This document shows positions 38,894-48,241 of a DNA stretch of 64,000 nucleotides, in pieces. The stretch comes from Pseudomonadota bacterium (GTDB lineage Bacteria; Pseudomonadota; Gammaproteobacteria; Burkholderiales; Thiobacillaceae): NCBI GenBank assembly GCA_029558905.1, contig JAKQCX010000031.1, positions 48,345-112,344 on the forward strand. Reading direction: 5' to 3'. The notes beneath the pieces were generated by a model. That model saw nothing but the letters and a program-made list of their open reading frames with translations, had not been told where the DNA came from and ran no database searches. Position 1 is the stretch's first letter. Every line of letters starts with the position of its first letter. The position numbers and the translations under genes are program-made.

Positions 38894-40404
38894 GTGCCAC
38901 TCCGCAGCAGGGACTGGGCGGCATCCAGGGCCGAACCGACGGTCAGGGAAGTGTCCAGGCCGAACCAGATGCTGGCGGCGACCAGGATCCAGGCCGGAAT
39001 CAGCATGACGAGCGGTGCTTCCCGCACCACGCCACCATCGCCCGGGACGGGGCGGAAATAGGCGGCCTCGACGAAGCGCCACACGTAGGCCACGGCCAGC
39101 AGAGAGCTCAGCAGGATGGCCCCCACCAGCCAGTACTGCCGTTGTTCCATCGCCGCCAGCACAAGATACCACTTGCTGATGAAACCACCCGTACCGGGCA
39201 CGCCGATCAGCGACAGACCGGCCAGCACGATGCCCAGGCAGGTGAGGGGCATGCGCCGGGCCAGTCCGGCGAGATGCTTGAAGGTGGGCACGGGCGGGGG
39301 GGCGCCCGGGCGGCCGATACCCAGCACCAGACCACCGATGAGCAGGAAGATCGCGGCCTTGGCCACGCCGTGGTTGAAGAGATGCACGATGGAGGCAGTC
39401 AGGCCGTGCACCGAATCGAAGGACAGGCCGAGGGTGATGTAACCGATCTGCCCCACGCTGGAATAGGCGAACATGCGCTTGAGATTGTCCTGGAAGACGG
39501 CGATCAGGTTGGCCGCGAACAAGGCCAGCAGAGACAGACCGAGCATGATTTCGGGCAGGGGCAGCCTCTGGAACACCAGGCTTTCACCGAAAACGCCGAA
39601 GTAGAAGCGGATCAGCACATAGACCGACACCTTGGTGGCGGTGGCCGCCAGAAAGGCGGTCACCGTCGACGGGGCATGGGTATAGGCATTGGGCAGCCAC
39701 TGGTGCAGCGGGAACAGGGCCAGCTTGAGGGAGATGCCCACCGTCAGGAAGGCCAGCGCCGCCAGTACCGCGCGAGGGTTTTCCACGTCGCGCAGGCGCG
39801 CGCCCATGTCCGCGATGTTGAGCGTGCCCGTCAGCAGATAAAGAAAGCCGACACCGATGACGAAGAAGGTGGCGCCGATGGTGCCCAGGATCAGGTAACG
39901 GTAGCTGGCAGTCAGCGCGCGCCGGTCGCGTCCCAGGGCGATCAGCACGTAGGTGGCCAGGGAGGAGATTTCGAGGAACACGAACACGTTGAAGGCGTCG
40001 CCGGTGATCGTGATGCCCAGCAACCCGGCCAGGCAAAGGGCGAACATCGCGTAATAGAGATAGTGCGATGCGCGCGCAATCTCCCGTTCGATGCTGGCAT
40101 GACCGTAGGTCAGGACCAGGGCCGCCGTGCCGGATACCAGGACGAGCACGAAGCTGGTCAGGCGGTCGACGCGATACTCGATGCCCCAGGGCGGCGCCCA
40201 GTTGCCGATGTGATAGGTCAGTACACCGCCGGCCGGCAGCAGATCCACCTGCAGCCACAGGGCGACGGCGGCCGCGAAGGCCGCCCAGGCCCCGGCGGTC
40301 ACCAGCAGGAAGGCCACGCCACCGTGCCGCAGCAGCACGGCCAGGGGCGCGGAAATCAGGGGCAGGACGACCTGCAGGGCGGGCAGATGCTGGGCCAGGC
40401 TCAT
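38890..40404 (-). CDS. mrpD: Na+/H+ antiporter subunit D (first large subunit)
   Basis: This 504-residue MrpD protein forms one of the proton/cation pathways. It shows FVFLEISSLATYVLI with the conserved glutamate, KLALFPLHQWLPNAYTHAPSTV, TATKVSVYVLIRF, DNLKRMFAYSSVGQIGY, FNHGVAKAAIFL, and GGFISKWYL. It directly follows mrpC with an ATGA overlap, the standard Mrp order. Confidence 0.94.
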   Translation of the reverse strand: MSLAQHLPALQVVLPLISAPLAVLLRHGGVAFLLVTAGAWAAFAAAVALWLQVDLLPAGGVLTYHIGNWAPPWGIEYRVDRLTSFVLVLVSGTAALVLTYGHASIEREIARASHYLYYAMFALCLAGLLGITITGDAFNVFVFLEISSLATYVLIALGRDRRALTASYRYLILGTIGATFFVIGVGFLYLLTGTLNIADMGARLRDVENPRAVLAALAFLTVGISLKLALFPLHQWLPNAYTHAPSTVTAFLAATATKVSVYVLIRFYFGVFGESLVFQRLPLPEIMLGLSLLALFAANLIAVFQDNLKRMFAYSSVGQIGYITLGLSFDSVHGLTASIVHLFNHGVAKAAIFLLIGGLVLGIGRPGAPPPVPTFKHLAGLARRMPLTCLGIVLAGLSLIGVPGTGGFISKWYLVLAAMEQRQYWLVGAILLSSLLAVAYVWRFVEAAYFRPVPGDGGVVREAPLVMLIPAWILVAASIWFGLDTSLTVGSALDAAQSLLRSGT

Positions 40405-40778
40405 GCGTGGATTTCAGGCCCCGCCGCCTGGTTTTCCAGGGCGGTGATCTCGTCTTCCTCGATGCTGCCGTAGGCCTCGCGCACGCGCACCACCAGCGCC
40501 AGCCCCAGCGCGAGCGTGGCCACGCCCACGACGATGGCCGTCAGGATGAGCACGTGCGGCAGGGGGTTGGAATAGAGGGCGTGGTGCGGCGAGAGGATGG
40601 GGGCCGTGGCGCCGAGCAGTTTGCCCGGCACGATGAACAGCAGATAGACCGAGGTCTGGAAGATCGACAGGCCGATCAGCTTCTTGATCAGGTTGCCTTG
40701 CGCCATGACGATGTACAGACCGCTCACCATGACGAGGATGGTGATCAGGTAGCCGAAGTGGCTGAACGAACCCTGCAT
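40401..40778 (-). CDS. mrpC: Na+/H+ antiporter subunit C
   Basis: This 125-residue NuoK-like protein has three hydrophobic helices. LIKKLIGLSIFQTSVYLLFI and DPLPHVLILTAIVVGVATLALGLAL-type segments (here NPLPHVLILTAIVVG) are the family signature. The start at 40778 (MQGSFSHFGYL) lies 2 nt after the mrpB stop. Confidence 0.92.
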   Translation of the reverse strand: MQGSFSHFGYLITILVMVSGLYIVMAQGNLIKKLIGLSIFQTSVYLLFIVPGKLLGATAPILSPHHALYSNPLPHVLILTAIVVGVATLALGLALVVRVREAYGSIEEDEITALENQAAGPEIHA

Positions 40779-40780
40779 GC

Positions 40781-41218
40781 TCAGTCCGTGCCGTCCGCGC
40801 CGTCGTGACCGCGGGCGGCGAACAGGTAGAAGATCTGCAGCATGACGCCGCACACGGTCACGGCAACGCCCACCTCCACCCAGAAGATGCCGCGGTGCTG
40901 GCCATGCACCGGATTCGGGTCCAGTACGAAGTAGTCCAGATAATTGCCGCCCAGCAGGATGCCGGCGAGGCCGACGCCGGCATAGATCAGCACGCCGCAG
41001 GCCAGCATGGCCTCCACCAGCGCGTCAGGGATGACCCTGCGCGTGTTGGCCAGGCCGAAGATCAGGGCATGCAGCACGATGCCCGCCGCGAACAGCACGC
41101 CGGCCTGAAACCCGCCCCCGGGACCGAAATCACCGTGGAACTGCACGTAGAGTGCGAACAGCAGGATGAAGGGGATCAGCAGCTTGCCGAGCACGCGCGG
41201 GATCAGGTCATTGACCAT
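40781..41218 (-). CDS. mrpB: Na+/H+ antiporter subunit B
   Basis: This 145-residue MnhB-domain protein has four hydrophobic helices. The LLIPFILLFALYVQFHGDFGPGGGFQAGVL segment is the hallmark of MrpB. The ATG at 41218 overlaps the upstream gene by 11 nt. MrpB belongs to the membrane part of the hetero-oligomeric Mrp antiporter. Confidence 0.92.
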   Translation of the reverse strand: MVNDLIPRVLGKLLIPFILLFALYVQFHGDFGPGGGFQAGVLFAAGIVLHALIFGLANTRRVIPDALVEAMLACGVLIYAGVGLAGILLGGNYLDYFVLDPNPVHGQHRGIFWVEVGVAVTVCGVMLQIFYLFAARGHDGADGTD

Positions 41219-41744
41219 GCCGACCGCCCTTGTCCTCCTGACGCGGACGCCTCCGCAGAAGCGCGATGAGACCGGCGCCGGCGGTGAACACCACCGTGGT
41301 TTCCCCCAGGGTGTCGAAGCCCCGGTAGCTCGCGAGCACCGCCGTGACCACGTTGGGCACGTCGATCTCGTTTTGCATGTAACGCGGCACCACGTGCCGG
41401 TGGATGGGGGCCCGGGGATCGGCGAATTCCGGCAGGCCCATGGCGCCATGGATCAGCAGGGCCGCCGTAGACAGCGACACGGCGAGCGGCAGCCAGGGTT
41501 TGCGCATCGGCCGGGCGTCCCGCGTGCGGCACAGGTAAAGTGCCCCCAGCAGCAACACCGTGGACACCCCCGCCCCCACCGCGGCCTCCGTCATGGCCAC
41601 GTCCACGGCATCCAGCGCGACCAGCACCGTGGCCATCAGAAAACTGTAGACGCCGGACAGCACCACCACGGACAACAGGTTGCGCAGAAAGAGCAGGGCG
41701 AACACGCTGGCCACCATGAGGAACAGCAGAAAGTCGATGATCAG
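41208..41744 (-). CDS. MbhD-MbhE-type subunit, equivalent to the MrpA C-terminus
   Basis: About 178 residues. The first half is a DUF4040/MbhD domain (FLLFLMVASVFALLFLRNLLSVVVLSGVYSFLMATVLVALDAVDVAMTEAAVGAGVST pattern, given here only as a description of its helices), and the second half resembles MbhE (NVVTAVLASYRGFDTLGET). These correspond to the C-terminal end of MrpA, here a separate gene. No ATG, GTG or TTG precedes the first helix. A CTG at 41744 gives a CTGA overlap with the mrpG stop, like the ATGA overlaps elsewhere in the operon, and is used tentatively. Confidence 0.8.
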   Translation of the reverse strand: MIIDFLLFLMVASVFALLFLRNLLSVVVLSGVYSFLMATVLVALDAVDVAMTEAAVGAGVSTVLLLGALYLCRTRDARPMRKPWLPLAVSLSTAALLIHGAMGLPEFADPRAPIHRHVVPRYMQNEIDVPNVVTAVLASYRGFDTLGETTVVFTAGAGLIALLRRRPRQEDKGGRHGQ

Positions 41745-42070
41745 GGTTTCGATGCGACCTCTCCGGATTGCGCCAGCAGGGGCTTCGGTCCACGCAGGAA
41801 GGCCGCCCTGGCGAGGGCATGGCTCACCGCCGGACTGACGAGGAACACCAGCAGGCCGACCATCACGAGCTTGAGCGTCACCAGGCTCAGACCGGCCTGC
41901 GGCATGAGGCCCAGCAGCAGCAGGCCCACCCCCAGCGTTTCGGTCACGCTGGCAGCGTGCATGCGCGTGTAGAAGTCCGGCATGCGCAGCAGACCGATGC
42001 CGCCGATGAGGCAGAACACCCCGCCCGCGACCAGACAGATACCGCTGAACCAGAACAGGACGGTCGTCAT
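41741..42070 (-). CDS. mrpG: Na+/H+ antiporter subunit G
   Basis: This 109-residue protein has three membrane helices. The segment GGIGLLRMPDFYTRMHAASVTETLGVG is the MrpG/PhaG signature. It overlaps mrpF by 4 nt (ATGA). Confidence 0.93.
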   Translation of the reverse strand: MTTVLFWFSGICLVAGGVFCLIGGIGLLRMPDFYTRMHAASVTETLGVGLLLLGLMPQAGLSLVTLKLVMVGLLVFLVSPAVSHALARAAFLRGPKPLLAQSGEVASKP

Positions 42071-42360
42071 GGCTTGTCCTCCGGCGCGCAGGCGGGTGCG
42101 TCGGCAAGACCCAGGTCACCCTGGCGCATGAACTTGAGCACGGCGAACATGCCGATGGCATTGAGCAGCCCGTACACCAGGGCCAGATCCAGGAATTCGG
42201 GTCGTCCGCGCAGGAATCCCAATACCGCGAGCAGCAGAATGGCGCAGGTACCGATCGTGTTGGCGGCCAGCAGACGGTCGAAGACCGTGGGCCCGAGACA
42301 GGCCCGCAGCAGTGCCAGGGCGGCGGTGACCAGCAAGGCCACGGTTACGGTGATCAGCAC
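42067..42360 (-). CDS. mrpF: Na+/H+ antiporter subunit F
   Basis: This 97-residue MrpF/PhaF protein has three helices. The RACLGPTVFDRLLAANTIGT segment is diagnostic, and LALVYGLLNAIGMFAVLKFM closes the hydrophobic part. It lies 1 nt downstream of mrpE. Confidence 0.93.
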   Translation of the reverse strand: MLITVTVALLVTAALALLRACLGPTVFDRLLAANTIGTCAILLLAVLGFLRGRPEFLDLALVYGLLNAIGMFAVLKFMRQGDLGLADAPACAPEDKP

Positions 42361-42361
42361 G

Positions 42362-42838
42362 CTAGCACTCCTCCAGGCGGGCGCAGCGCCGGTCCATGTC
42401 GGACCCGGCCAGCCCCTCGACCGCCTCCCGGGTCAGGCCATGCACCAGGAAACGTCCGGGTTCCGCCTGCACCGTGATGGTACCGGGTGTCAGAGTGATC
42501 GAATTGGCGTGAATGACCAGTCCCAAGCCGGTCTTCTGCAGGGGCCGGAATTCTTTCAGGGCCGGCGAAATCGGCAGGCGCGGGTCCAGGATGCGTCGGC
42601 TGACGTCCCAGCCGGACCGGAAGATCTCCTTTGCCAGCCAAGGCCAATAGGAAAACAGCGCGCACCGGGCCAGCTGTATGGGGTGCCCTTCGCGATCGAC
42701 GATACCCAGGCGCCGGCACAGCAGGGCGACCCCCAGGGCACTGCCGATGCCCGCCGCGACAAGAAAGGGCGTGAACATTCCGGAGAGCAGCAACCAGAAA
42801 GCGACGAGACTCAGAAGGGCGCTGGCAAGGCGAAGCAT
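42362..42838 (-). CDS. mrpE: Na+/H+ antiporter subunit E
   Basis: This 158-residue protein has two N-terminal helices (about 5-22 and 25-42), the FSYWPWLAKEIFRSGWDVSRRIL segment and the NSITLTPGTITVQ motif typical of MrpE. It is the first gene of the operon mrpE-F-G-(MbhDE)-B-C-D-D-small-D on the minus strand. The promoter should lie in the roughly 110-bp gap shared with the divergent nuclease gene. Confidence 0.93.
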   Translation of the reverse strand: MLRLASALLSLVAFWLLLSGMFTPFLVAAGIGSALGVALLCRRLGIVDREGHPIQLARCALFSYWPWLAKEIFRSGWDVSRRILDPRLPISPALKEFRPLQKTGLGLVIHANSITLTPGTITVQAEPGRFLVHGLTREAVEGLAGSDMDRRCARLEEC

Positions 42839-42987
42839 GCCGGGATTTTAGCCGAGTTCCCGCGCCGGAAAATCGGGCGCACCCGTCGGGCCCGCGGGGT
42901 CATGCCGGGTCTGGTGGTCGTCAATCCGGGCTGGGATGATAGGCGTGTGTGACAACGAATCCTCGGCACGGCGCCGAGCACGGCCAT

Positions 42988-45627
42988 ATGACCCAGCCCG
43001 CGCGGCACCCCCTGACCCCCGCCGTTCTCCGCTTTCTGTCTCTCGAAGGTGGACGGGGTGCGGACTTTTCCGCCTGCGTGATCCTGGTGCCGCACCATCA
43101 CGTGGCCCAGGACTTCCGCACCGCCTTGCGTCAGGCCCTGCCGGACCCCGTACTGCTGCCGCCGCGCCTGCTCACCCTGCCGGACCTGGTGCGCGGCGTC
43201 CTGCCCGGCCTGGCGCTGGAACCACGCAGCAAACGCCTGGCGGAACTGCACGGTTTCCTGCGGAAAACCGGGCATCTGCCCAGGTCCGGCCTGTGGCAGG
43301 CATGCCAGGAACTGGATGCCTTGCTGGAGGACATGGACCTGGCCCGCACGGATCTGGACAGCGCAGCCGCGCAACGGGCCCTGGCGGCCCGGGCCGGTAA
43401 TCCCTATCTGGGCCTGGAGGCCAGCATCGCCCAATCCGTCTGGCAGGCCATGCGCCTGGGCAGGCCCACCGCTGCCCGGGTCTATGGCCAGCGTCTGGCC
43501 CACCTGCTGGAGCATGCCGATCATCCTCTCCATACCCTGGGCCTGATGGGCCTGAACCCCATGGAAGAGGACTTTCTCTGCGCCTGGGCGCGACGTCAGC
43601 CCGTACATGAACTGCCTGCCCCCGCGCCGCATGCCGCGCGCCGGGAAGCCCTGCGTGTCGCCTGGTGGCAGTCCCGCCCGCCGCTGCGGCAGCGTGCGCG
43701 CGACCTGGCCGACACGTCGACCGACAGTCCGCTGGCGTCGGCATTGACCATCCACCCTGCCCATAGCCTGGAAACGGCGGCCCGGATGGCTGAACAGGTC
43801 CTGCTGCGCTGGCTGGCGGCGGGGCACCGGCGCATCGCCCTGGTGGCCCTGGACCGCCTGCTGGCCCGGCGGCTGCGCGCCCTGCTGGAAAGGCGCCGGA
43901 TACTCGTGCAGGACGAAACCGGCTGGGCCTTCTCCACCTCCGCCGTGAGCCACGTCCTGGAACGCTGGCTGAACCTGGCGGGTGGGCGTGCCGGGTATCG
44001 GGAGCTGCTGGACCTGCTGAAGTCGCCCTACGTCTTCGCCGACGCAGCGTCCGGACGTGCCCAGGCCGTACATGAATTGGAAGGCGTATTGCGGCGCCAC
44101 GGCGCACCCTCGAACCTGGCCGGCTATCAGGCCCTGCTGCGCCAGGCGGGGCGAGAGTCCGGGCTGCCGCTGTTGCAGCGGCTGGAGACGGCGCAGGGAC
44201 TGTTTGCCCAGCGCCGTCTGCCGCTGGCGGGTTGGACCGAGCGCCTGCGCACGGCCCTGGAGATGATCGGCGCCGAGTCCGCCTTGCGGGCGGATCCCAT
44301 CGGCCGGCAGCTCCTGGAACTGCTGCACCGGCTGCAGCGGGAGTCGTCGGAACTGACCGCGCGCTTTGGCCTGAACGACTGGCGGCGTTGGCTGTTCCTG
44401 CATCTGGAGCAAGGCACCTTCACCGATGCCTCGGTGGAAAGCCCGATCCGCCTGACCCATCTGGCCGCGGCGCACCATCGTGATCTGGAAGGTGTGCTGG
44501 TCCTGGGCGCAGGCGTCGCCCATCTGCCGGGAGGGTACAGGCCAGCGGTGTTCAACGACGCCACCCGGCTGCAACTGGGGCTGTCCACCCGTCAGGCTCA
44601 GGAGGACATTCGCCAGGCCATGTTCGCCGACCTGCTCTGTCGCACCCCCCGGGCTGCGTGCATCTGGCAGGCTGAGGTGGATGGCAATCCCGCGCCCCTT
44701 TCGCCCTGGCTCATCCATCTGGAGGGCTTCCACCAGGCAGCCTGGGGCACGAGCCTGATCCAGCCCTTGCCATCGACTGCCACCGCAGCCGGCGGAGGTG
44801 CCGTCCCGGCAAGTGCCGCACCCCGCGCGCCCCGGGTGCCCGCGCGCCTGAGTGTCAGCGCCTGGCAGAGCCTGGTGGCCTGCCCCTACCAGTTCTTCGC
44901 GCGCCATATCCTGGGCCTGAACGAGCAGGACGAGGTGCCGGAAGAGATGGACAAGGCGGAATACGGTAGCCTGGTGCATCGCATCCTGGCCCATTTTCAC
45001 GGACAACATCCCCGCCTCGTCGCGTCCGGCGCCGCGCACTGGCAGACCATGCTGACGGAACTGTCGCTCCAGGTCTTCGCCGAGGCGGAGAAGCGTCAGT
45101 TCCAGGCCCTGGCCTGGCGACAGCGCTGGCAGCGCCACATCCCGGCCTATGTGGCCTGGGCCCTGGAGCACGAAGCCGCCGGCTGGCGCTTTCAGGCCGC
45201 GGAAGCGCCCCTGGAACGGGCCGTGCCCTGGGGGCCCGGGGCCTCCACCGTGCTTTATGGCCGGGTCGACCGCCTGGATGGCAAGGCCGGCGCGACGGCG
45301 GTGCTGGACTACAAGACCCAGGCCGCCCAGACCCTGAGGGCCAAGCTGGATGCCAGCGGGGAAGACGTACAGTTGGCCGCCTATGCCTGGTTGTGTGATG
45401 CGGTCATGGCCGGCTTCGTGCCCCTGAACGAACAGAAGATCAGGGTCTTGCAGGCCGAGGACCCGACGGATCTGGCCAGCCGGGCAGAACGCGAGGTCGA
45501 GCGCTTGCAACAAACGCTGGCGGCCATGGACATGGGTCAGCCCCTGCCGGCCCAGGGCGCGGAAAAGACCTGCCAATGGTGCGAAATGGAAGGCCTGTGC
45601 CGGCGTGCCCACCGCGCGGACGGATGA
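42988..45627 (+). CDS. AddB-related PD-(D/E)XK nuclease family DNA repair protein
   Basis: This protein has about 879 residues. The N-terminal two-thirds is a helicase-like region without a recognisable Walker A motif, as in AddB-type proteins. The C-terminal nuclease has GRVDRLD, the VLDYKTQ core (D...DYK) and QLAAYAWL. Four cysteines suited to an Fe-S cluster are seen: one in CPYQFFARH and three in CQWCEMEGLC near the end. A GTG at 42949 gives an alternative start 13 residues earlier. A role in double-strand-break processing is inferred from the family. Confidence 0.85.
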   Translation: MTQPARHPLTPAVLRFLSLEGGRGADFSACVILVPHHHVAQDFRTALRQALPDPVLLPPRLLTLPDLVRGVLPGLALEPRSKRLAELHGFLRKTGHLPRSGLWQACQELDALLEDMDLARTDLDSAAAQRALAARAGNPYLGLEASIAQSVWQAMRLGRPTAARVYGQRLAHLLEHADHPLHTLGLMGLNPMEEDFLCAWARRQPVHELPAPAPHAARREALRVAWWQSRPPLRQRARDLADTSTDSPLASALTIHPAHSLETAARMAEQVLLRWLAAGHRRIALVALDRLLARRLRALLERRRILVQDETGWAFSTSAVSHVLERWLNLAGGRAGYRELLDLLKSPYVFADAASGRAQAVHELEGVLRRHGAPSNLAGYQALLRQAGRESGLPLLQRLETAQGLFAQRRLPLAGWTERLRTALEMIGAESALRADPIGRQLLELLHRLQRESSELTARFGLNDWRRWLFLHLEQGTFTDASVESPIRLTHLAAAHHRDLEGVLVLGAGVAHLPGGYRPAVFNDATRLQLGLSTRQAQEDIRQAMFADLLCRTPRAACIWQAEVDGNPAPLSPWLIHLEGFHQAAWGTSLIQPLPSTATAAGGGAVPASAAPRAPRVPARLSVSAWQSLVACPYQFFARHILGLNEQDEVPEEMDKAEYGSLVHRILAHFHGQHPRLVASGAAHWQTMLTELSLQVFAEAEKRQFQALAWRQRWQRHIPAYVAWALEHEAAGWRFQAAEAPLERAVPWGPGASTVLYGRVDRLDGKAGATAVLDYKTQAAQTLRAKLDASGEDVQLAAYAWLCDAVMAGFVPLNEQKIRVLQAEDPTDLASRAEREVERLQQTLAAMDMGQPLPAQGAEKTCQWCEMEGLCRRAHRADG

Positions 45628-45670
45628 CATAATCCCCGCGCGGTATGCATGAACACACCAGGAGACGAGC

Positions 45671-46945
45671 TTGAAGATCGAGACCATCGCCGTGCATGGC
45701 GGTTACAGCCCGGAGCCCACCACCAAGGCCGTGGCCCCGCCCATCTACCAGACCACGTCCTACGCCTTCGACTCCACCCAGCACGGCGCCGATCTGTTCG
45801 ACCTGAAGGTGGCAGGCAACATCTACACGCGCATCATGAATCCCACCACCGACGTCCTGGAAAGGCGGGTGGCGGAAATGGAAGGCGGCGTGGGCGCCCT
45901 GGCCCTGGCCTCGGGCATGTCGGCCGTGACCTACGCCATCATGACCATCGCCGAGGCGGGGGACAACATCGTTACCAGCTCCACACTGTACGGTGGCACC
46001 TACAATCTCTTCGCACACACCCTGCCCCGCTACGGCATCGAGGTGCGTTTCGCCGACTATCGCCAGCCGGATGCCTTCGCCCGGCTCATCGACGGCCGCA
46101 CCAAGGCCGTGTTCTGTGAATCCGTGGGCAACCCGCTGGGCAACGTCACGGATTTCGAGAAGCTGGCGGAAGTCGCGCATGCCCATGGCGTACCGGTCAT
46201 CGTCGACAACACCGTACCCACCCCCTATCTGTGCCGCCCCTTCGAACACGGTGCCGACATCGTGGTGCACGCCCTCACCAAGTACATGGGCGGGCATGGC
46301 AACAGCATCGCGGGGTGCATCGTGGATTCCGGCAGGTTTCCCTGGCACGAACACAAGTCGCGCTTCGCCCGCCTGAACGAGCCGGACATCTCCTATCACG
46401 GCGTGGTCTACACCGAGGCACTGGGGGCGGCGGCCTACATCGGTCGCGCCCGGGTGGTACCCCTGCGCAACATGGGCGCGGCCATCAGTCCCTTCAACAG
46501 CTTCCTCATCCTGCAGGGCATCGAGACCCTGCCCCTGCGCATGGACCGCATCTGCACCAATGCCATGGCGGTGGCCCAGGGGCTGCGGGATCACCCTCAG
46601 GTGAGCTGGGTCAACTATGCCGGCCTGCCGGATTCCCCCAGCCGGCCCCTGGCGGACAAGTACATGGGCGGCCGGGCCTCGGGCATCGTTTCCTTCGGCA
46701 TCAGGGGGGGGCGAGAGGCCGGTGCCCGTTTCATCGACGCCCTGAAGCTCATCGTGCGCCTGGTGAACATCGGTGACGCCAAGTCCCTGGCCTGCCACCC
46801 CGCCACCACCACGCACCGCCAGCTCTCGCCGGAAGAACTGGCCAAGGCCGGGGTGAGCGAGGACATGGTGCGCCTGTCCATCGGCATCGAGCACATCGAC
46901 GACCTCATGGCGGACATCGACCAGGCCCTGAAGGCGGCCCGTTGA
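45671..46945 (+). CDS. metY: O-acetylhomoserine aminocarboxypropyltransferase (MetY-type)
   Basis: This 424-residue PLP enzyme of the Cys/Met metabolism family makes homocysteine from O-acetylhomoserine and sulfide. It has [20 protein letters not shown] at the start, [22 protein letters not shown], and the PLP-lysine motif [13 protein letters not shown] (Lys204). TTG at 45671 is the start, with AGGAG 6 nt upstream. Its 3' end overlaps the convergent miaA by 41 bp. Confidence 0.94.
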   Translation: MKIETIAVHGGYSPEPTTKAVAPPIYQTTSYAFDSTQHGADLFDLKVAGNIYTRIMNPTTDVLERRVAEMEGGVGALALASGMSAVTYAIMTIAEAGDNIVTSSTLYGGTYNLFAHTLPRYGIEVRFADYRQPDAFARLIDGRTKAVFCESVGNPLGNVTDFEKLAEVAHAHGVPVIVDNTVPTPYLCRPFEHGADIVVHALTKYMGGHGNSIAGCIVDSGRFPWHEHKSRFARLNEPDISYHGVVYTEALGAAAYIGRARVVPLRNMGAAISPFNSFLILQGIETLPLRMDRICTNAMAVAQGLRDHPQVSWVNYAGLPDSPSRPLADKYMGGRASGIVSFGIRGGREAGARFIDALKLIVRLVNIGDAKSLACHPATTTHRQLSPEELAKAGVSEDMVRLSIGIEHIDDLMADIDQALKAAR

Positions 46946-47906
46946 ATGCCAGGTGCGCCTCGATCCGGCCGACAGCCTGTTCGGTCAGGTCGGGTGCCTG
47001 ACAATCCAGCGTCACGGCGCCTTGCCAGCCACGCAGCCAGGTAAGCTGACGCTTGGCCAGCTGTCGCGTGGCCGCCTTGCCCCGGATGGAGAGCTCCTCG
47101 GCGCTGATCTCACCCTCCAGGTGTTGCCACGCCTGGCGATAGCCCACGCAGCGCATGGAGGGCAGCCCGGCGTGCAGGGTAAATTGCTGGCGCAGGATAC
47201 GCAGCTCCCGCACCAGGCCCGCCGCCAGCATCAGATCGAAACGTCGATGGATGCGCGTGTGCAGCCAGGCCCGGCTGGTGGGCACCAATGCCATCTCCAG
47301 CAAATCGTAGGGCAGGGATACGGATCCGCCCGGCCGTCCCAGCAGAGCAGACATGGGGCCGCCCGTGACCAGGCACAGCTCCAGGGCCCGCTGGATGCGC
47401 TGGCTGTCATGAGGTTTCAGGCGTGCCGCGCTGCGTGGGTCCAGGCGCCCAAGCTCGGCGTGCAGCGCCGGCCAGCCCAGGCGTGCGGCCCTGGCCGCCA
47501 GTGCCTCGCGCAGCTCCGGGTCCGCCCGGGGAAGATCGTCCAGCCCCCCCTTCAGGACCTTGAAATACAACATGGTCCCCCCCACCAGCAGGGGGACCCG
47601 CCCACGCGCCACGATCTGCGCCATCTGTTCCAGGGCCGCGTGCTTGAACTGGCCGGCGGAATAACTCGCATCCGGATCGACGACATCGATCAGGTGATGA
47701 GGCGCACGCGCGCGGGTGGCCGCATCCGGCTTGGCCGTACCCACGTCCATCCCCCGGTACACCAGGGCGGAATCCACGCTGATGATCTCCAGATCGTGAC
47801 GGCCCGACAGACGCTCCACCAGCGCCACCGCCAGATCGGTCTTGCCGCTGGCGGTGGGCCCCATGAGAAAGATGGCCGGCGGGTGGCGGGAAGCTGTTGC
47901 GGACAT
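46905..47906 (-). CDS. miaA: tRNA dimethylallyltransferase
   Basis: MiaA adds the dimethylallyl group to A37 of tRNAs reading U-starting codons. The 333-residue protein has the P-loop GPTASGKT (16-23), [51 protein letters not shown], and [10 protein letters not shown]. The start at 47906 ([21 protein letters not shown]) is preferred to an in-frame ATG at 48050 inside the IS5 remnant. It is not next to hfq, its frequent neighbour. Confidence 0.95.
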   Translation of the reverse strand: MSATASRHPPAIFLMGPTASGKTDLAVALVERLSGRHDLEIISVDSALVYRGMDVGTAKPDAATRARAPHHLIDVVDPDASYSAGQFKHAALEQMAQIVARGRVPLLVGGTMLYFKVLKGGLDDLPRADPELREALAARAARLGWPALHAELGRLDPRSAARLKPHDSQRIQRALELCLVTGGPMSALLGRPGGSVSLPYDLLEMALVPTSRAWLHTRIHRRFDLMLAAGLVRELRILRQQFTLHAGLPSMRCVGYRQAWQHLEGEISAEELSIRGKAATRQLAKRQLTWLRGWQGAVTLDCQAPDLTEQAVGRIEAHLAFNGPPSGPGRCPP

Positions 47907-47949
47907 GCGGCCCTTATGCCCAACTTGCGGATGAGGCGCAAGGCGCGGG

Positions 47950-48150
47950 CAACAGGAGCCCAAGACGCCTTGGGGCGAATGGGTGGGCAAGAGCGAGAAA
48001 GCCAAGGCCAGTCTCCGCGCCAAGGTGGAACATCCTTTCCGCATCCTCAAGCGTCAGTTCGGTTACCTCAAGGTCCGCGATCGGGGCTTGATGAAAAACG
48101 GCGCTCAGATTTTCTCCAGGCCCGCAGCAACCCGCAGAAGTGCCATCTAA
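47950..48150 (+). mobile_element. IS5-family transposase remnant
   Basis: One frame reads [20 protein letters not shown], then [20 protein letters not shown] and [14 protein letters not shown], the conserved C-terminal end of IS5-group transposases (KVEHPFRxxKRQFGYxKVRYRGLxKNxAQ). The expected final helix is replaced by unrelated residues before the stop at 48150. The N-terminal three-quarters and any inverted repeats are missing. It occupies most of the 335-bp miaA-tauE gap. Confidence 0.75.
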
Positions 48151-48241
48151 TCTAGGCAGACGGTTTTTCGGGCGGCAACCGCCCGCCACCACCCTGCAGC
48201 GCCCAATCGGCTGATGTAGGGTTGCATGGAGCACCCGAGCT

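Noticed and set aside
42811..45687. A 958-codon open frame on the minus strand
   Set aside because: It is antisense to the AddB-related nuclease, shows no domain, and has the low-complexity Gly/Gln/His-rich composition expected of the reverse frame of a GC-rich gene.
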